Assembly (NCBI GenBank): GCA_905182645.1
Contig: CAJJCJ010000004.1
Coordinates: 248,001 to 312,000, forward strand
Direction: 5' to 3'
DNA from: an uncultured Sulfitobacter sp.
GTDB taxonomy: Bacteria; Pseudomonadota; Alphaproteobacteria; Rhodobacterales; Rhodobacteraceae
DNA length: 64,000 nt
The notes under the pieces: model-generated
Databases searched by the model: none
What the model was told of the DNA's origin: nothing
Seen by the model: the letters and a program-made list of their open reading frames with translations, nothing else
Position numbers and translations under genes: made by a program
In this document: piece by piece, positions 55,102 to 63,796 of the stretch
Numbering within the stretch: position 1 is the stretch's first letter
Layout: every line of letters starts with the position of its first letter

Positions 55102-56052
55102 TCACCCCCGATGATGCAAAATGCGCCCAATCACATTGAGCAACAATTGCGCCGCCAAAATCGCCGTTCCGCCCGTCTGATCATAATCTGGCGCGACTTC
55201 GACCAAATCGATCCCCACAATCCGCTGGCGCTTTACCACAGCGGCGATGATCTCGAGCACTTCGTAATACAAAAACCCACCATGGCTCGGCGTCCCTGTA
55301 CCCGGCGCAATTGACGGATCAAAGCCGTCGATATCGATGGTCAGGTAGATGTCTGCATTTGCTGGAATACGGTCCACAACGGCCGCGACGCCCAGCGCCC
55401 GAATTTGACGCACGGACAAAATATCCGAACCCATCGCACGCGCGTCCTCGTACCCGTCCTTGGCCGTTGATGACACATTACGAATGCCGAACTGCGACAG
55501 CCCCGTGACGTGATCCTGTTCAGCCGCGCGGCGCATCGGGTTACCGTGGCCATGCCGCACGCCATGCCGTTCATCGACGAAATCTAAATGCGCATCGATC
55601 TGCAAAATATGAATAGGACCATGGTCGGCAAAGGCACGCACGCATGGAATGTTGATCGAATGATCACCGCCAATCACAACCGGCAAGGCCCCAGCAGCGC
55701 GAATGGCACGCACGGCGTCTTCGATCCGCGCATGGCTTTGTTCGGTATCAGTATGCACGATGTCTGCATCTCCGATATCGACGATCCGTGTGCCTTCGCC
55801 CAGATAGGTCACATCGTCTTCATGGTCGTATGCGCCTGCATGACCAAAGGAGAACAAGGTTGATGCCTCTCTGATCGCGCGTGGCCCAAACCGCGCACCG
55901 GGGCGCCACTGTGTTCCGAAATCATAGGGTGCGCCAACAACGGCCACATCGGCATCAATCGCGGACCAGTCAGGTTGATAGTCGTATTTTCCAAATGTCG
56001 CGATACCCACGAATGGAAGGTTCAAACGCCCCTTATCATACCCATGTGCCAT
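55102..56052 (-). CDS. speB: Agmatinase (ureohydrolase family)
   Basis: A 316-residue arginase-family enzyme. Mn ligands are in GGDHS (128-132), DAHLDF (153-158) and the later TIDIDGFDPS. APYDFGTQWRPGARFGPRAIR is typical of agmatinases. It hydrolyses agmatine to putrescine and urea; guanidinobutyrase or guanidinopropionase are close alternatives. The 86 bp to arsR hold the double operator. It starts 10 bp after the tsaC-type gene. Confidence 0.9.
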   Translation of the reverse strand: MAHGYDKGRLNLPFVGIATFGKYDYQPDWSAIDADVAVVGAPYDFGTQWRPGARFGPRAIREASTLFSFGHAGAYDHEDDVTYLGEGTRIVDIGDADIVHTDTEQSHARIEDAVRAIRAAGALPVVIGGDHSINIPCVRAFADHGPIHILQIDAHLDFVDERHGVRHGHGNPMRRAAEQDHVTGLSQFGIRNVSSTAKDGYEDARAMGSDILSVRQIRALGVAAVVDRIPANADIYLTIDIDGFDPSIAPGTGTPSHGGFLYYEVLEIIAAVVKRQRIVGIDLVEVAPDYDQTGGTAILAAQLLLNVIGRILHHRG

Positions 56053-56061
56053 GCTGTCCCC

Positions 56062-57012
56062 TCAATCGCGGGGCGCGGCGGCCCTGCGTAATCTGTCATT
56101 AATCGCTTGCCCCAAACCATGGGCGGGGATCGGCGAGACAGCAATATATTTCGCGCCCAATGCGTCCAATTGGTGCAACATACCAAATAAGTTGGCCGCT
56201 GCTTCAGTCAAATCGCCCGAAGGCGACAAATTAAGGTCAGCGTTCACCCCCCCGAAACCCAGCCAAGTCTCATGCGGTTCTGCGTAGGATGCGTTTAAAC
56301 GCATCAATCCATTGGGCGCATAATGCGACGCAAGCTGACCGGGTGATACTGGCGCATCGGGGTCTTCATCCCGCAGCAAAGGCGCACCCAAACATGCCTC
56401 TAACGCCTCGATTGAAATACCCCCTGCCCGCAACAATGTCGGAGCACCGACACACGACACAATCGTGGATTCGACACCAACGCCGCAAGGCCCGCCATCA
56501 ACCACCGCATCAATACGTCCATCTAAGCCCGCCAAAACATGCGCGGCCTTCGTCGGGCTGATCCGACCTGATGGGTTTGCAGATGGCGCAGCCACCGGCC
56601 CACCGAACGCCGCCAACATAGCTGTCGCTACGGGGTGGTCAGGTACGCGCACCGCCAAAGTGCCTAACCCAGCGGTTACCAACATAGATATGGTTCCAAC
56701 TGGCACCACCGGCAATACAAGCGTCAATGCACCCGGCCAAAATGCGTCAGCAAGCCGTTTAGCTGCGTCGTTCATTTGCACATATTGCGAAACTGCCGAC
56801 ACATCGGCCAAGTGCACGATCAACGGATTAAAGCAGGGCCGCCCTTTCGCCGCATAAATCTTTGCGACCGCTACATCATCACGCGCATCCGCGCCCAAGC
56901 CGTAAACCGTCTCGGTAGGGAACGACACCAGACCACCTGCACGCAAAATGTCGGTCGCTTCACGCAACCCATGGGCATCGGGCGATAAGATCTTTGTTTT
57001 GGTTTGTTTCAT
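56062..57012 (-). CDS. L-threonylcarbamoyladenylate synthase (Sua5 type)
   Basis: A 316-residue protein with the YrdC/TsaC domain first: GLVSFPTETVYGLGADARDD, KGRPCFNPLIVHL and the PSANPSGRISPT motif. A C-terminal Sua5 domain follows a linker with SPGQLASHYAP. It makes threonylcarbamoyl-AMP for t6A in tRNA. I use ATG 57012; a longer frame to 57129 extends into the divergent acyl-CoA dehydrogenase leader. Confidence 0.94.
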   Translation of the reverse strand: MKQTKTKILSPDAHGLREATDILRAGGLVSFPTETVYGLGADARDDVAVAKIYAAKGRPCFNPLIVHLADVSAVSQYVQMNDAAKRLADAFWPGALTLVLPVVPVGTISMLVTAGLGTLAVRVPDHPVATAMLAAFGGPVAAPSANPSGRISPTKAAHVLAGLDGRIDAVVDGGPCGVGVESTIVSCVGAPTLLRAGGISIEALEACLGAPLLRDEDPDAPVSPGQLASHYAPNGLMRLNASYAEPHETWLGFGGVNADLNLSPSGDLTEAAANLFGMLHQLDALGAKYIAVSPIPAHGLGQAINDRLRRAAAPRD

Positions 57013-57127
57013 GACGCTGCGTTTCAGTTGAAAGGACCTCGTGCTACGATACCCTAGTATTAGATTTAAGTGGCATACTTGCGCCAGCCGCGCTTGCCAA
57101 GTAGCCAGACATTTTCGGAGAAAACCC

Positions 57128-58828
57128 ATGCCATACCGCGCCCCTGTCAGCGACTACCGTTTTATTATGGACACCGTCGCGGGTTTCCAGACCGTTACCG
57201 GCACAACACGTTTCTCGGACGCGACCGACGACATGGCTGACGCGATTTTGTCCGAGGCGGCCAAGCTTTGTGAAGAGGTGCTCTACCCGCTCAACCGCGC
57301 AGGGGATCTAAATCCAGCCAAGCTTGAAAATGGCGTTGTGCGCACGCCGCCAGGTTTTGGTGATGGATATCACGCGATCGCAAGCGGCGGTTGGATCGGC
57401 ATGTCCGCCAGCGAGGACGTCGGCGGTATGGGCCTGCCGATGACCTTGACGACTGCGGTAAACGAAATGATGGCCAGCGCCTGCTTATCGCTCCAGCTTA
57501 ACCCATTGATGTCCCAAGGTCAGATCGAAGCGTTAGAGCATCATGCGTCTGACGCGATCAAAGACCTGTATCTGCCCAAGCTAATTTCGGGCGACTGGTG
57601 CGGCACGATGAACCTGACCGAGCCGCAAGCAGGATCTGACGTAGGTGCGTTGCGGTCCAAGGCCGTGCCAAATGGCGACGGGTCCTATGCGATCACAGGT
57701 CAGAAAATTTACATCAGCTGGGCCGACAATGACTTTAGCGAAAACGTCTGCCACCTTGTTTTGGCCCGCCTGCCCGACGGTGTTGCTGGCACCAAAGGTA
57801 TCAGCCTGTTTATGGTTCCCAAACTGATCCCGAATGCGGATGGCACACTTGGCAAGCATAACAATCTGCGCGTTGTATCGCTTGAACATAAATTGGGCCT
57901 GCATGGGTCGCCTACTGCTGTGATGGAATATTCTGGCGCCCAAGGCTGGCTTGTGGGCGCTGAAAATAGCGGCATGGGGGCGATGTTTACCATGATGAAT
58001 AACGCCCGTCTGGGTGTTGGTGTGCAGGGGATCGGTGCAGCTGAAGGCGCATACCAGCACGCGCTCGCATATGCGATGGACCGCAAACAGGGCAAGGCTG
58101 GCGGGTCCGGCACAATCATCGAACACGCAGATGTGCGCCGCATGTTGGCCAGCATGAAGGCTGATATTTTCGCTGCACGGTCCATCGCTCTGATGAACGC
58201 TGTTGCGATTGATATGGCGGCTGCTACGGGCGACGACGCTTGGCGCACCCGCGCAGCATTTTTAACCCCAATTGGCAAAGCATTCGGCACAGATGTTGGT
58301 ATCGACGTCGCCAATACTGGCCTGCAAGTTCATGGCGGCATGGGCTATATTGAGGAAACCGGTGCGGCCCAGTATGCCCGCGATGTCCGTGTAACCGCGA
58401 TTTATGAAGGCACCAACGGCATCCAAGCAATGGACCTCGTGGCGCGCAAACTGATGGACGGCGGCGAGGCTGCATTTGCAATTTTGGATGAAATTGAAGC
58501 AGGCGCAGACGCGGCAAAGGCAAACCAATCCGATTTGGCAAACGCCGTTTGGAATGCCGCTGCGTCCCTGCGCGAAACGACAGAATGGTTAGTGGAACAG
58601 GATTTGACCAACCGGTTCGCTGGTGCTGTGCCCTATCTGCGCGCCTTTGCGCGGGTCTTGGGTGGACACGCACATTTGGCCGCGGCCATGTCCGGTGAGG
58701 CTGCCCGCATGCGACTTGCGACGTACTATATCAAACGCCTGCTGCCCGAACACAGCAGCCTTTTGGCCCACACCCGCGAAGGTGCGTCCGATCTGATGGC
58801 GATCACCACCGACGACCTGGTCGCATAG
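57128..58828 (+). CDS. Acyl-CoA dehydrogenase (long form)
   Basis: A 566-residue flavoprotein. The middle domain has WCGTMNLTEPQAGSDVGALR, then the YAITGQKIYISWADND segment; VHGGMGYIEETGAAQYARDVRVTAIYEGTN contains the catalytic region of the long subfamily. An extra C-terminal domain of about 120 residues is present. It oxidises acyl-CoA to enoyl-CoA, probably in beta-oxidation. GGAG stands just before ATG 57128. MBL hydrolase follows after 1 bp. Confidence 0.93.
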   Translation: MPYRAPVSDYRFIMDTVAGFQTVTGTTRFSDATDDMADAILSEAAKLCEEVLYPLNRAGDLNPAKLENGVVRTPPGFGDGYHAIASGGWIGMSASEDVGGMGLPMTLTTAVNEMMASACLSLQLNPLMSQGQIEALEHHASDAIKDLYLPKLISGDWCGTMNLTEPQAGSDVGALRSKAVPNGDGSYAITGQKIYISWADNDFSENVCHLVLARLPDGVAGTKGISLFMVPKLIPNADGTLGKHNNLRVVSLEHKLGLHGSPTAVMEYSGAQGWLVGAENSGMGAMFTMMNNARLGVGVQGIGAAEGAYQHALAYAMDRKQGKAGGSGTIIEHADVRRMLASMKADIFAARSIALMNAVAIDMAAATGDDAWRTRAAFLTPIGKAFGTDVGIDVANTGLQVHGGMGYIEETGAAQYARDVRVTAIYEGTNGIQAMDLVARKLMDGGEAAFAILDEIEAGADAAKANQSDLANAVWNAAASLRETTEWLVEQDLTNRFAGAVPYLRAFARVLGGHAHLAAAMSGEAARMRLATYYIKRLLPEHSSLLAHTREGASDLMAITTDDLVA

Positions 58829-58829
58829 G

Positions 58830-59891
58830 ATGGCGAGCGCTGGCATCCGCTACCCGTTTTCCACGCCCCCCGTCGAGGGTGAAGCAATCACTGTGGCCGA
58901 TGGTGTTCTTTGGATGCGCTTACCGCTGCCAATGGCGCTGGATCATGTGAATGTTTATGCGTTGGATGACGGCGATAGCTGGACCGTGATTGATACCGGC
59001 TTCGATACCAAAAAGACCCGTGAGATTTGGGAAAAACTGCTCGTAGGGCCGCTTGCTGGCAAACCCGTGGGCCGGATCATTGGGACGCATTACCACCCAG
59101 ATCACATAGGGCTTGTCGGTTGGTTCATGCAACGCGGTGCCGCGTTTTCAACGACCCGCACCGCATGGCTGATGACACGGATGCTGACGCTTGATCCGCA
59201 TGCTGTTCCAACGCCGGAAACGCTCGCGTATTACATCCAGTCCGGTATGGACCCTGAAGAATATACCGCCCGCAGAACCGAGCGCCCGTTCAATTTTGCC
59301 GATTGCGTCGCACCTATACCGCTAGGCTATACGCGCCTAAAAGAAGGGCAAACAATCACCATTGGTGGACGTAAGTGGGATATTCGGATGGGAGACGGTC
59401 ACGCCCCAGAACATGCCACGTTCTGGAGCCGCGACGACAATCTTGTTCTTGGTGGTGATCAATTGCTGCCATCGATCAGCGCAAATCTAGGTGTCTACGC
59501 AGCAGAACCCGAAGCCGATCCGGTTCAAGACTGGCTCTTATCCTGCGAGAGATTCAAGCCCTATGCGACTGACAATCAACTGGTTCTCGGCGGCCATAAA
59601 CTGCCATTCACAGGGCTGCCTTTGCGGCTTCATCAGATGATCGAAAATCATCGTGGTGCGTTGGATCGCCTGTTAAAACACCTGTCGGAACCGCGCACCG
59701 CTGGCCAATGCTTTGCCCCACTGTTTAAACGAAAAATTGGGCGCGGCGAATACGGATTGGCCTTGGTCGAAGCGGTCGCACACGTAAACCATCTGTATTT
59801 TGCAGGGCAAGCTAGCCGGACATTGGGCGACGATGGCGCCTATTATTATGCCGCCTTGGCTAATGCGCCCGAAGACACCACCATCAACTGA
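58830..59891 (+). CDS. Metallo-beta-lactamase fold hydrolase
   Basis: A 353-residue MBL-fold enzyme. The metal site THYHPDH (86-92) is intact; DGHAPEH and GGHKLPF supply further ligands. The C-terminal extension of about 90 residues is helical, as in lactonase-like and thioesterase-like members. Its start 1 bp after the acyl-CoA dehydrogenase implies a joint role in acyl-CoA metabolism, perhaps as a thioesterase. The 3' end overlaps the convergent glutamine amidotransferase gene by 46 bp. Confidence 0.9.
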   Translation: MASAGIRYPFSTPPVEGEAITVADGVLWMRLPLPMALDHVNVYALDDGDSWTVIDTGFDTKKTREIWEKLLVGPLAGKPVGRIIGTHYHPDHIGLVGWFMQRGAAFSTTRTAWLMTRMLTLDPHAVPTPETLAYYIQSGMDPEEYTARRTERPFNFADCVAPIPLGYTRLKEGQTITIGGRKWDIRMGDGHAPEHATFWSRDDNLVLGGDQLLPSISANLGVYAAEPEADPVQDWLLSCERFKPYATDNQLVLGGHKLPFTGLPLRLHQMIENHRGALDRLLKHLSEPRTAGQCFAPLFKRKIGRGEYGLALVEAVAHVNHLYFAGQASRTLGDDGAYYYAALANAPEDTTIN

Positions 59892-60598
59892 TTTGTTGGA
59901 ACTTCAACCCAACGGTCTCCGTCCCCGCAAAGCGGTTCAGACGCCAAAGCCCGACCACCATTGTCGAGCGTTTCCGACAAATACAACGTCGGGCACAAAT
60001 CATCAGACGCGTAGCGATATGCATAAAGTTGCGCACCATCTGAGAATACGCAGGTCAAACGGACTGGTCCTGCGCGCGTCGCACGGCCGATGCTAGCGAA
60101 CATTGCAGCAAGTGCGCGTTCGGGATCATCGTTCAGCCCATTGGCCAGCAACGTCAGAAAGATCATTTCGCTAGCAGTCGTTCCGCGCCGCGCCGCGTAC
60201 AGATCATCTGGCAGAGCTGCTTCTAGCTGCCTGCGAATCGCGGGGTAATGCGGGACTTCGCCGTTATGACAAAATGACCAGTTGTCGTGGGTGAACGGAT
60301 GACAATTGGCGCGGCTTGTTTCACCCATCGTGCTTGCACGGATATGCGCAATAAAATGATGCGATTTCACCATGCGGCACAGGCTTGTTAGGTTTCCATC
60401 CGACCACGCAGGCAACACATCCCGATAAAGACCCGGATTTGCATCATCACCGTACCAAGCAATGCCAAAGCCGTCACCATTCACCGCAAGCTTGGCCTCG
60501 GACGCGTGCTGGCTTTGCTCTATCAACGAATGCGCAGGTCGCACGATGATGTTTTCAAGCGGGATAGATGGGCCAGTATAGGCCGCGATGCGGCACAT
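59846..60598 (-). CDS. Class II glutamine amidotransferase
   Basis: A 250-residue Ntn-type protein. The mature N-terminus MCRIAAYTG would expose C2 as the nucleophile after Met removal, so I take ATG 60598 and reject the longer frame. NGDGFGIAWYG, HIRASTMGETSRANCHPF and NWSFCHNGEV are the glutaminase-binding loops. No synthase domain is fused, so it resembles YafJ-type proteins whose acceptor is unknown. It is followed upstream by a DUF6356 gene on the same strand. Confidence 0.9.
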   Translation of the reverse strand: MCRIAAYTGPSIPLENIIVRPAHSLIEQSQHASEAKLAVNGDGFGIAWYGDDANPGLYRDVLPAWSDGNLTSLCRMVKSHHFIAHIRASTMGETSRANCHPFTHDNWSFCHNGEVPHYPAIRRQLEAALPDDLYAARRGTTASEMIFLTLLANGLNDDPERALAAMFASIGRATRAGPVRLTCVFSDGAQLYAYRYASDDLCPTLYLSETLDNGGRALASEPLCGDGDRWVEVPTNQLMVVSSGALAKAA

Positions 60599-60599
60599 A

Positions 60600-60836
60600 T
60601 CAGTGACGGCTCTCGATACGAGCATGCAGGCGTTTGAGAATGCGACCAGCTGTTGTTTCACAAATCGCAGGAACAACAGCATGCACCAATGCGGCCAACG
60701 CGGCCACGCTTAGCCAAAATGCAAACCCAAGTGCAAAACGCATATGCTCAAAATAGGTTTCATTCACGGTCGCGGGGTGATCGGTGAACAATGCGGCAAT
60801 TGGGCTCCGGCGGGAAGATTGGCTGGTGTCTGACAT
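60600..60836 (-). CDS. DUF6356 family small membrane protein
   Basis: A 78-residue protein. The motif FTDHPATVNETYFEHMRFAL (17-36) is diagnostic of DUF6356, followed by a transmembrane helix (about 36-57) and a basic tail. It ends 1 bp before the amidotransferase start, so the two are probably co-expressed. Function unknown. It is divergent from lrp. Confidence 0.85.
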   Translation of the reverse strand: MSDTSQSSRRSPIAALFTDHPATVNETYFEHMRFALGFAFWLSVAALAALVHAVVPAICETTAGRILKRLHARIESRH

Positions 60837-60942
60837 GTGTGACGCGTCCTTTTTGTGAATAAGAACACACTACCTGTTGTTGCCTGCGCGCGCGTCCCAA
60901 ATGACACTGCCCATTCGAGTATTTATAGGATACCATCCCAGC

Positions 60943-61404
60943 ATGGCTGAAAATATTGACGTAATCGACCGCAAAATCTTATCTATGCTGCAAAAGGACG
61001 CGACAGCATCTGTTGACGCCATCAGCGATGCAGTGACCCTGTCGCGCAATGCCTGTTGGCGGCGGATCAAACAAATGGAGGCTTCAGGCGTTATCACAGC
61101 GCGCGTGGCGCTGGTGGATCCGGTTGCGGCGGGGTGTCCATTGCAGGCGATGGTGATGATCCGCACCAATGCACATGATGCAAAGTGGATGAAACAGTTC
61201 CAATCGGCGCTAGCAGCGATGCCCGAAGTGGTCGGCGCATACCGTATGACGGGCGACCTCGATTACGTCCTGCGCGTGCGCGTGGCAGACGTGCCTGCAT
61301 ATGACGCATTCTACAAAAGGCTCACATCACGGATTTCTGTATCAGATATTTCAGCAAGTTTTGTTATGGAGGATATGAAAGACACAACTGCGGTGCCCCT
61401 ATGA
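60943..61404 (+). CDS. Lrp/AsnC family transcriptional regulator
   Basis: A 153-residue protein. The N-terminal winged helix (about 7-52) has VIDRKILSMLQKDATASVDAIS and the recognition region LSRNACWRRIKQMEASGVI. The C-terminal RAM domain contains GAYRMTGDLDYVLRVRVADV, which binds amino-acid effectors. It is in front of the DUF6173 frame, overlapping as ATGA. The target genes are unknown; neighbouring azlCD amino-acid export genes could be among them. Confidence 0.92.
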   Translation: MAENIDVIDRKILSMLQKDATASVDAISDAVTLSRNACWRRIKQMEASGVITARVALVDPVAAGCPLQAMVMIRTNAHDAKWMKQFQSALAAMPEVVGAYRMTGDLDYVLRVRVADVPAYDAFYKRLTSRISVSDISASFVMEDMKDTTAVPL

Positions 61405-61874
61405 TCAAGAATCAAGACACGATCGAAACCTCTGCGGACGCGATGGAAAATGCGCATCTGGCAACGTTGCATGAAATCCATCTGTCCCAAGCCAAAGGTG
61501 GCAAACACGCTGATTTGCCCAAAGCACTGAAGGAACCGGTAGAAAAAAGCCCTGCCCAATAGGCCTATGAGCGGATCATCATGTACATCAAGACGTTCGA
61601 GGAAACCTTGGACAATGACCACGAAGTTGGGCTTGGTTTTGCTGGTGGTGACGCAGGTGTCATAAAAATTGAAGGTTTGGGGTATTTTGACCCCGATATC
61701 GTGACGTATTTTGGGACCAATGGCGCTGGCGCGAAAACGCAACTGATCCAATATGTCGGCCAGCTTAATGTGATGTCAACCGCAAGCCCGAAACATATTG
61801 ATCAAGCGGAACCAAACCGCATCGGATTCCAGCTCGCACAAGAGCTGGATCGTGATGAGGATGCGACGACATAG
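61401..61874 (+). pseudogene. DUF6173 family gene interrupted by an in-frame amber codon
   Basis: The frame starts at ATG 61401, overlapping the lrp stop, and runs 53 codons to KSPAQ, then TAG (61560-61562), then continues without a shift as AYERIIMYIKTFEETLDNDHEVGLGFAGG...to a TGA-free end at 61874. In relatives, as I remember them, the junction reads KSPAQWAYERL, so TGG has become TAG. An internal restart at ATG 61581 could yield the 97-residue C-terminal domain. The function of the family is unknown. Natural mutation, sequencing error and readthrough remain open. Confidence 0.75.
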
Positions 61875-61949
61875 CGCCCGTGACAAGATAAGAAATATGG
61901 GCTAATGCAGGATCCAACGAACAACCGAATACAAAGAAGGATTCTTCTG

Positions 61950-62084
61950 ATGGCTGAACATAAACACGGCAAAATGGACACTTCCGTTCAGGAAAAGACA
62001 TTTGACGGCTTTCTCTCCATGGTTTCAAAGGCCTCAATCATTATCATCGTTGCACTGATCTTGCTTGCGCTGATCGGCGGATAA
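61950..62084 (+). CDS. Cytochrome c oxidase subunit IV, bacterial aa3 type
   Basis: A 44-residue protein, too short for most gene callers. It starts MAEHKHGKMDTSVQEKTFDG, a soluble, polar N-terminus followed by one transmembrane helix SIIIIVALILLALIGG. This matches the small aa3-type COX subunit IV. AAGGA 8 bp before the ATG supports the start. The other oxidase subunits are not in the window, so the gene is isolated from its complex. Confidence 0.88.
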   Translation: MAEHKHGKMDTSVQEKTFDGFLSMVSKASIIIIVALILLALIGG

Positions 62085-62088
62085 TTTG

Positions 62089-62706
62089 ATGCAGCGGCGT
62101 GCATTTTTATTGGGCGCTCCTTTAGTCGTCGCAGGTTGTGCAGGTGGCGACTCCGTCTGGGCGCCCGACAGCGCGGTCAATGCGACTATGTTTCTGGGCA
62201 CTGGGCCCAAGGCGTTGACCCTATATACCATGCGCAACATCGGATCTGGTAACGGCGCGCATTCCTCGATTCTAATAGATGCCAGTCAGCGGGTTTTGTT
62301 TGATCCTGCGGGATCATTCGCCAATGCGCGCATCCCAGAACGCAATGACGTGTTGTTCGGTATGTCCCCCCAAATTGAAGACTATTACGTAAGCTACCAC
62401 GCGCGGGAAACGTACTATGTTGAAGGCCAGCGCGTTGTTGTGTCATCAGACGTCGCGGAGCAAGCATTACGGTTGGCATTAGCTTACGGTCCTGTCGGTC
62501 AAGGCAGCTGTACGCGCGCCGCGTCTGCTATTTTGGGTCAATTACCCGGATTTGAGTCTATTAGGTCGACGCTTTTCCCCAACGCATTACGTAATACTTT
62601 CGCAATGCTTCCAGGTGTTGAGCTAACCGAATACCGCGAAGCCGACGGTGATGATAAATCTGTTGCAGCCGCCCAAATCGACGCCGCGCTTAAAGCAAGC
62701 CAATAA
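62089..62706 (+). CDS. Lipoprotein, possibly permuted papain-like (NlpC/P60-type) fold
   Basis: A 205-residue protein starting at ATG 62089; TTG one codon earlier is possible. The N-terminus MQRRAFLLGAPLVVAGCAGG combines twin arginines and a lipobox (C17), so it is probably exported and lipidated. GNGAHSSILID puts a His at 58, and GQGSCTRAASAIL a Cys at 141. The order His-before-Cys is that of circularly permuted papain-like peptidases or amidases such as YiiX. That assignment is an inference from the motif order only. It lies 4 bp after coxIV. Confidence 0.75.
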   Translation: MQRRAFLLGAPLVVAGCAGGDSVWAPDSAVNATMFLGTGPKALTLYTMRNIGSGNGAHSSILIDASQRVLFDPAGSFANARIPERNDVLFGMSPQIEDYYVSYHARETYYVEGQRVVVSSDVAEQALRLALAYGPVGQGSCTRAASAILGQLPGFESIRSTLFPNALRNTFAMLPGVELTEYREADGDDKSVAAAQIDAALKASQ

Positions 62707-63022
62707 TCAGCGGTCCGAAAAAGATCGCGCACCCTGCCAGCATCCCCCAAACAACCTTGCGTGTTTTATACGCCACGCCAAGCGCCGCAGCCGCGGCCAT
62801 AAAATGCCACAGGGTCGGTTCGCCACCTGCGCTGGTAGGCCACAGCACCAAAGGTGCAACCATGCCCGGCAGTACAGCAACTGGCGTGAATCGAAGCATC
62901 CGTTCGATCAGGGGGTGAATGGCGCCTGCGCCGATCAATCCAAGAAAAGAAAACCGGATCGCAAATGTGCCGACAGCCATTATGCCAATGATCAGCCAAA
63001 TTTCGGATTGAGTGTAATTCAT
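62690..63022 (-). CDS. azlD: AzlD-type branched-chain amino acid transport subunit
   Basis: A 110-residue membrane protein with four hydrophobic segments. IWLIIGIMAVGTFAIRFSFL and the MLRFTPVAVLPGMVAPLVLWP region are characteristic of AzlD. It is the small partner of AzlC in a branched-chain amino acid exporter. Its start overlaps the azlC stop as ATGA. The 3' end overlaps the convergent lipoprotein gene by 17 bp. Confidence 0.92.
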   Translation of the reverse strand: MNYTQSEIWLIIGIMAVGTFAIRFSFLGLIGAGAIHPLIERMLRFTPVAVLPGMVAPLVLWPTSAGGEPTLWHFMAAAAALGVAYKTRKVVWGMLAGCAIFFGPLIIGLL

Positions 63023-63729
63023 CGCTTCGCCCTTTCCATCCAGGTTTCGACCACGACACCCGTAAGCATCGCACAGACTGCTGCAATCAAAAGCCCGCTA
63101 CCTGCAGGCAAACCCGCCAGCGATATCGCAACGATGAGCGAAACGAACGCAGCTGCCACATGCGCCAGCGACTTGAGCATTGGCGCGACCATCGACAAAA
63201 ATGCAATCGGCAAAATGAACGCAATTTCAATATCCGCAGGAACCGTCGCCCCAAGCCGCGCACCAATATAAGTGAACACGCACCATAGCGGCGAAATAAC
63301 CAGCGCTACCCCCAGAAAATATGCTACCTTTGCCGGCAACGTCATCTGAGGGTTGTCCTCATATTTGGCAATGGATGCCATGTAACTTTGATCAAAGTTC
63401 AGGTAGCCAACTAACGCCCGTTGCCAAAATGGTGCGGCCCCCAAATGAGGCGCAAGGGCCGCCGAATACATCGCCATCCGCAAATTCACTGCCAATGCTG
63501 CCAACAGCACAAACCCGATCGCTGCATTTTCCAACATCAATTGTAGCGCCGCAAACTGTGACGCACCTGCAATCACAAGAACTGAAAAACTCATAGTTTG
63601 AGCCATCGACAGCCCCGCCTCGATCCCAACCACACCGAAAAGCAATGCAAACGGGACGACCATCACGATAAACGGAAGCCCGTCGCGAACACCCGCCCAA
63701 TAGGCGGATTTGGTGGTGGCGACTGTCAT
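63019..63729 (-). CDS. azlC: AzlC family branched-chain amino acid exporter subunit
   Basis: A 236-residue polytopic protein. It starts with YWAGVRDGLPFIVMVVPFALLFGV, then has GIEAGLSMAQTMSFSVLVIAGASQFAALQLM and the LNFDQSYMASIAKYEDN region; these are the AzlC hallmarks. The AzlCD pair exports leucine, isoleucine and valine or analogues. Divergent from fdhD with a 67-bp gap. Confidence 0.93.
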   Translation of the reverse strand: MTVATTKSAYWAGVRDGLPFIVMVVPFALLFGVVGIEAGLSMAQTMSFSVLVIAGASQFAALQLMLENAAIGFVLLAALAVNLRMAMYSAALAPHLGAAPFWQRALVGYLNFDQSYMASIAKYEDNPQMTLPAKVAYFLGVALVISPLWCVFTYIGARLGATVPADIEIAFILPIAFLSMVAPMLKSLAHVAAAFVSLIVAISLAGLPAGSGLLIAAVCAMLTGVVVETWMERAKR

Positions 63730-63796
63730 GGCTTCGGCCTATTCTATGCGGGTACAGACTTGATCTACTCTCGCCCTTGCCGAAAGACAAACTGAG

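Noticed and set aside
61560..61562. TAG as a recoded sense codon (stop reassignment)
   Set aside because: TAA, TAG and TGA all terminate other intact genes here, so a genome-wide reassignment is excluded; local readthrough cannot be ruled out.
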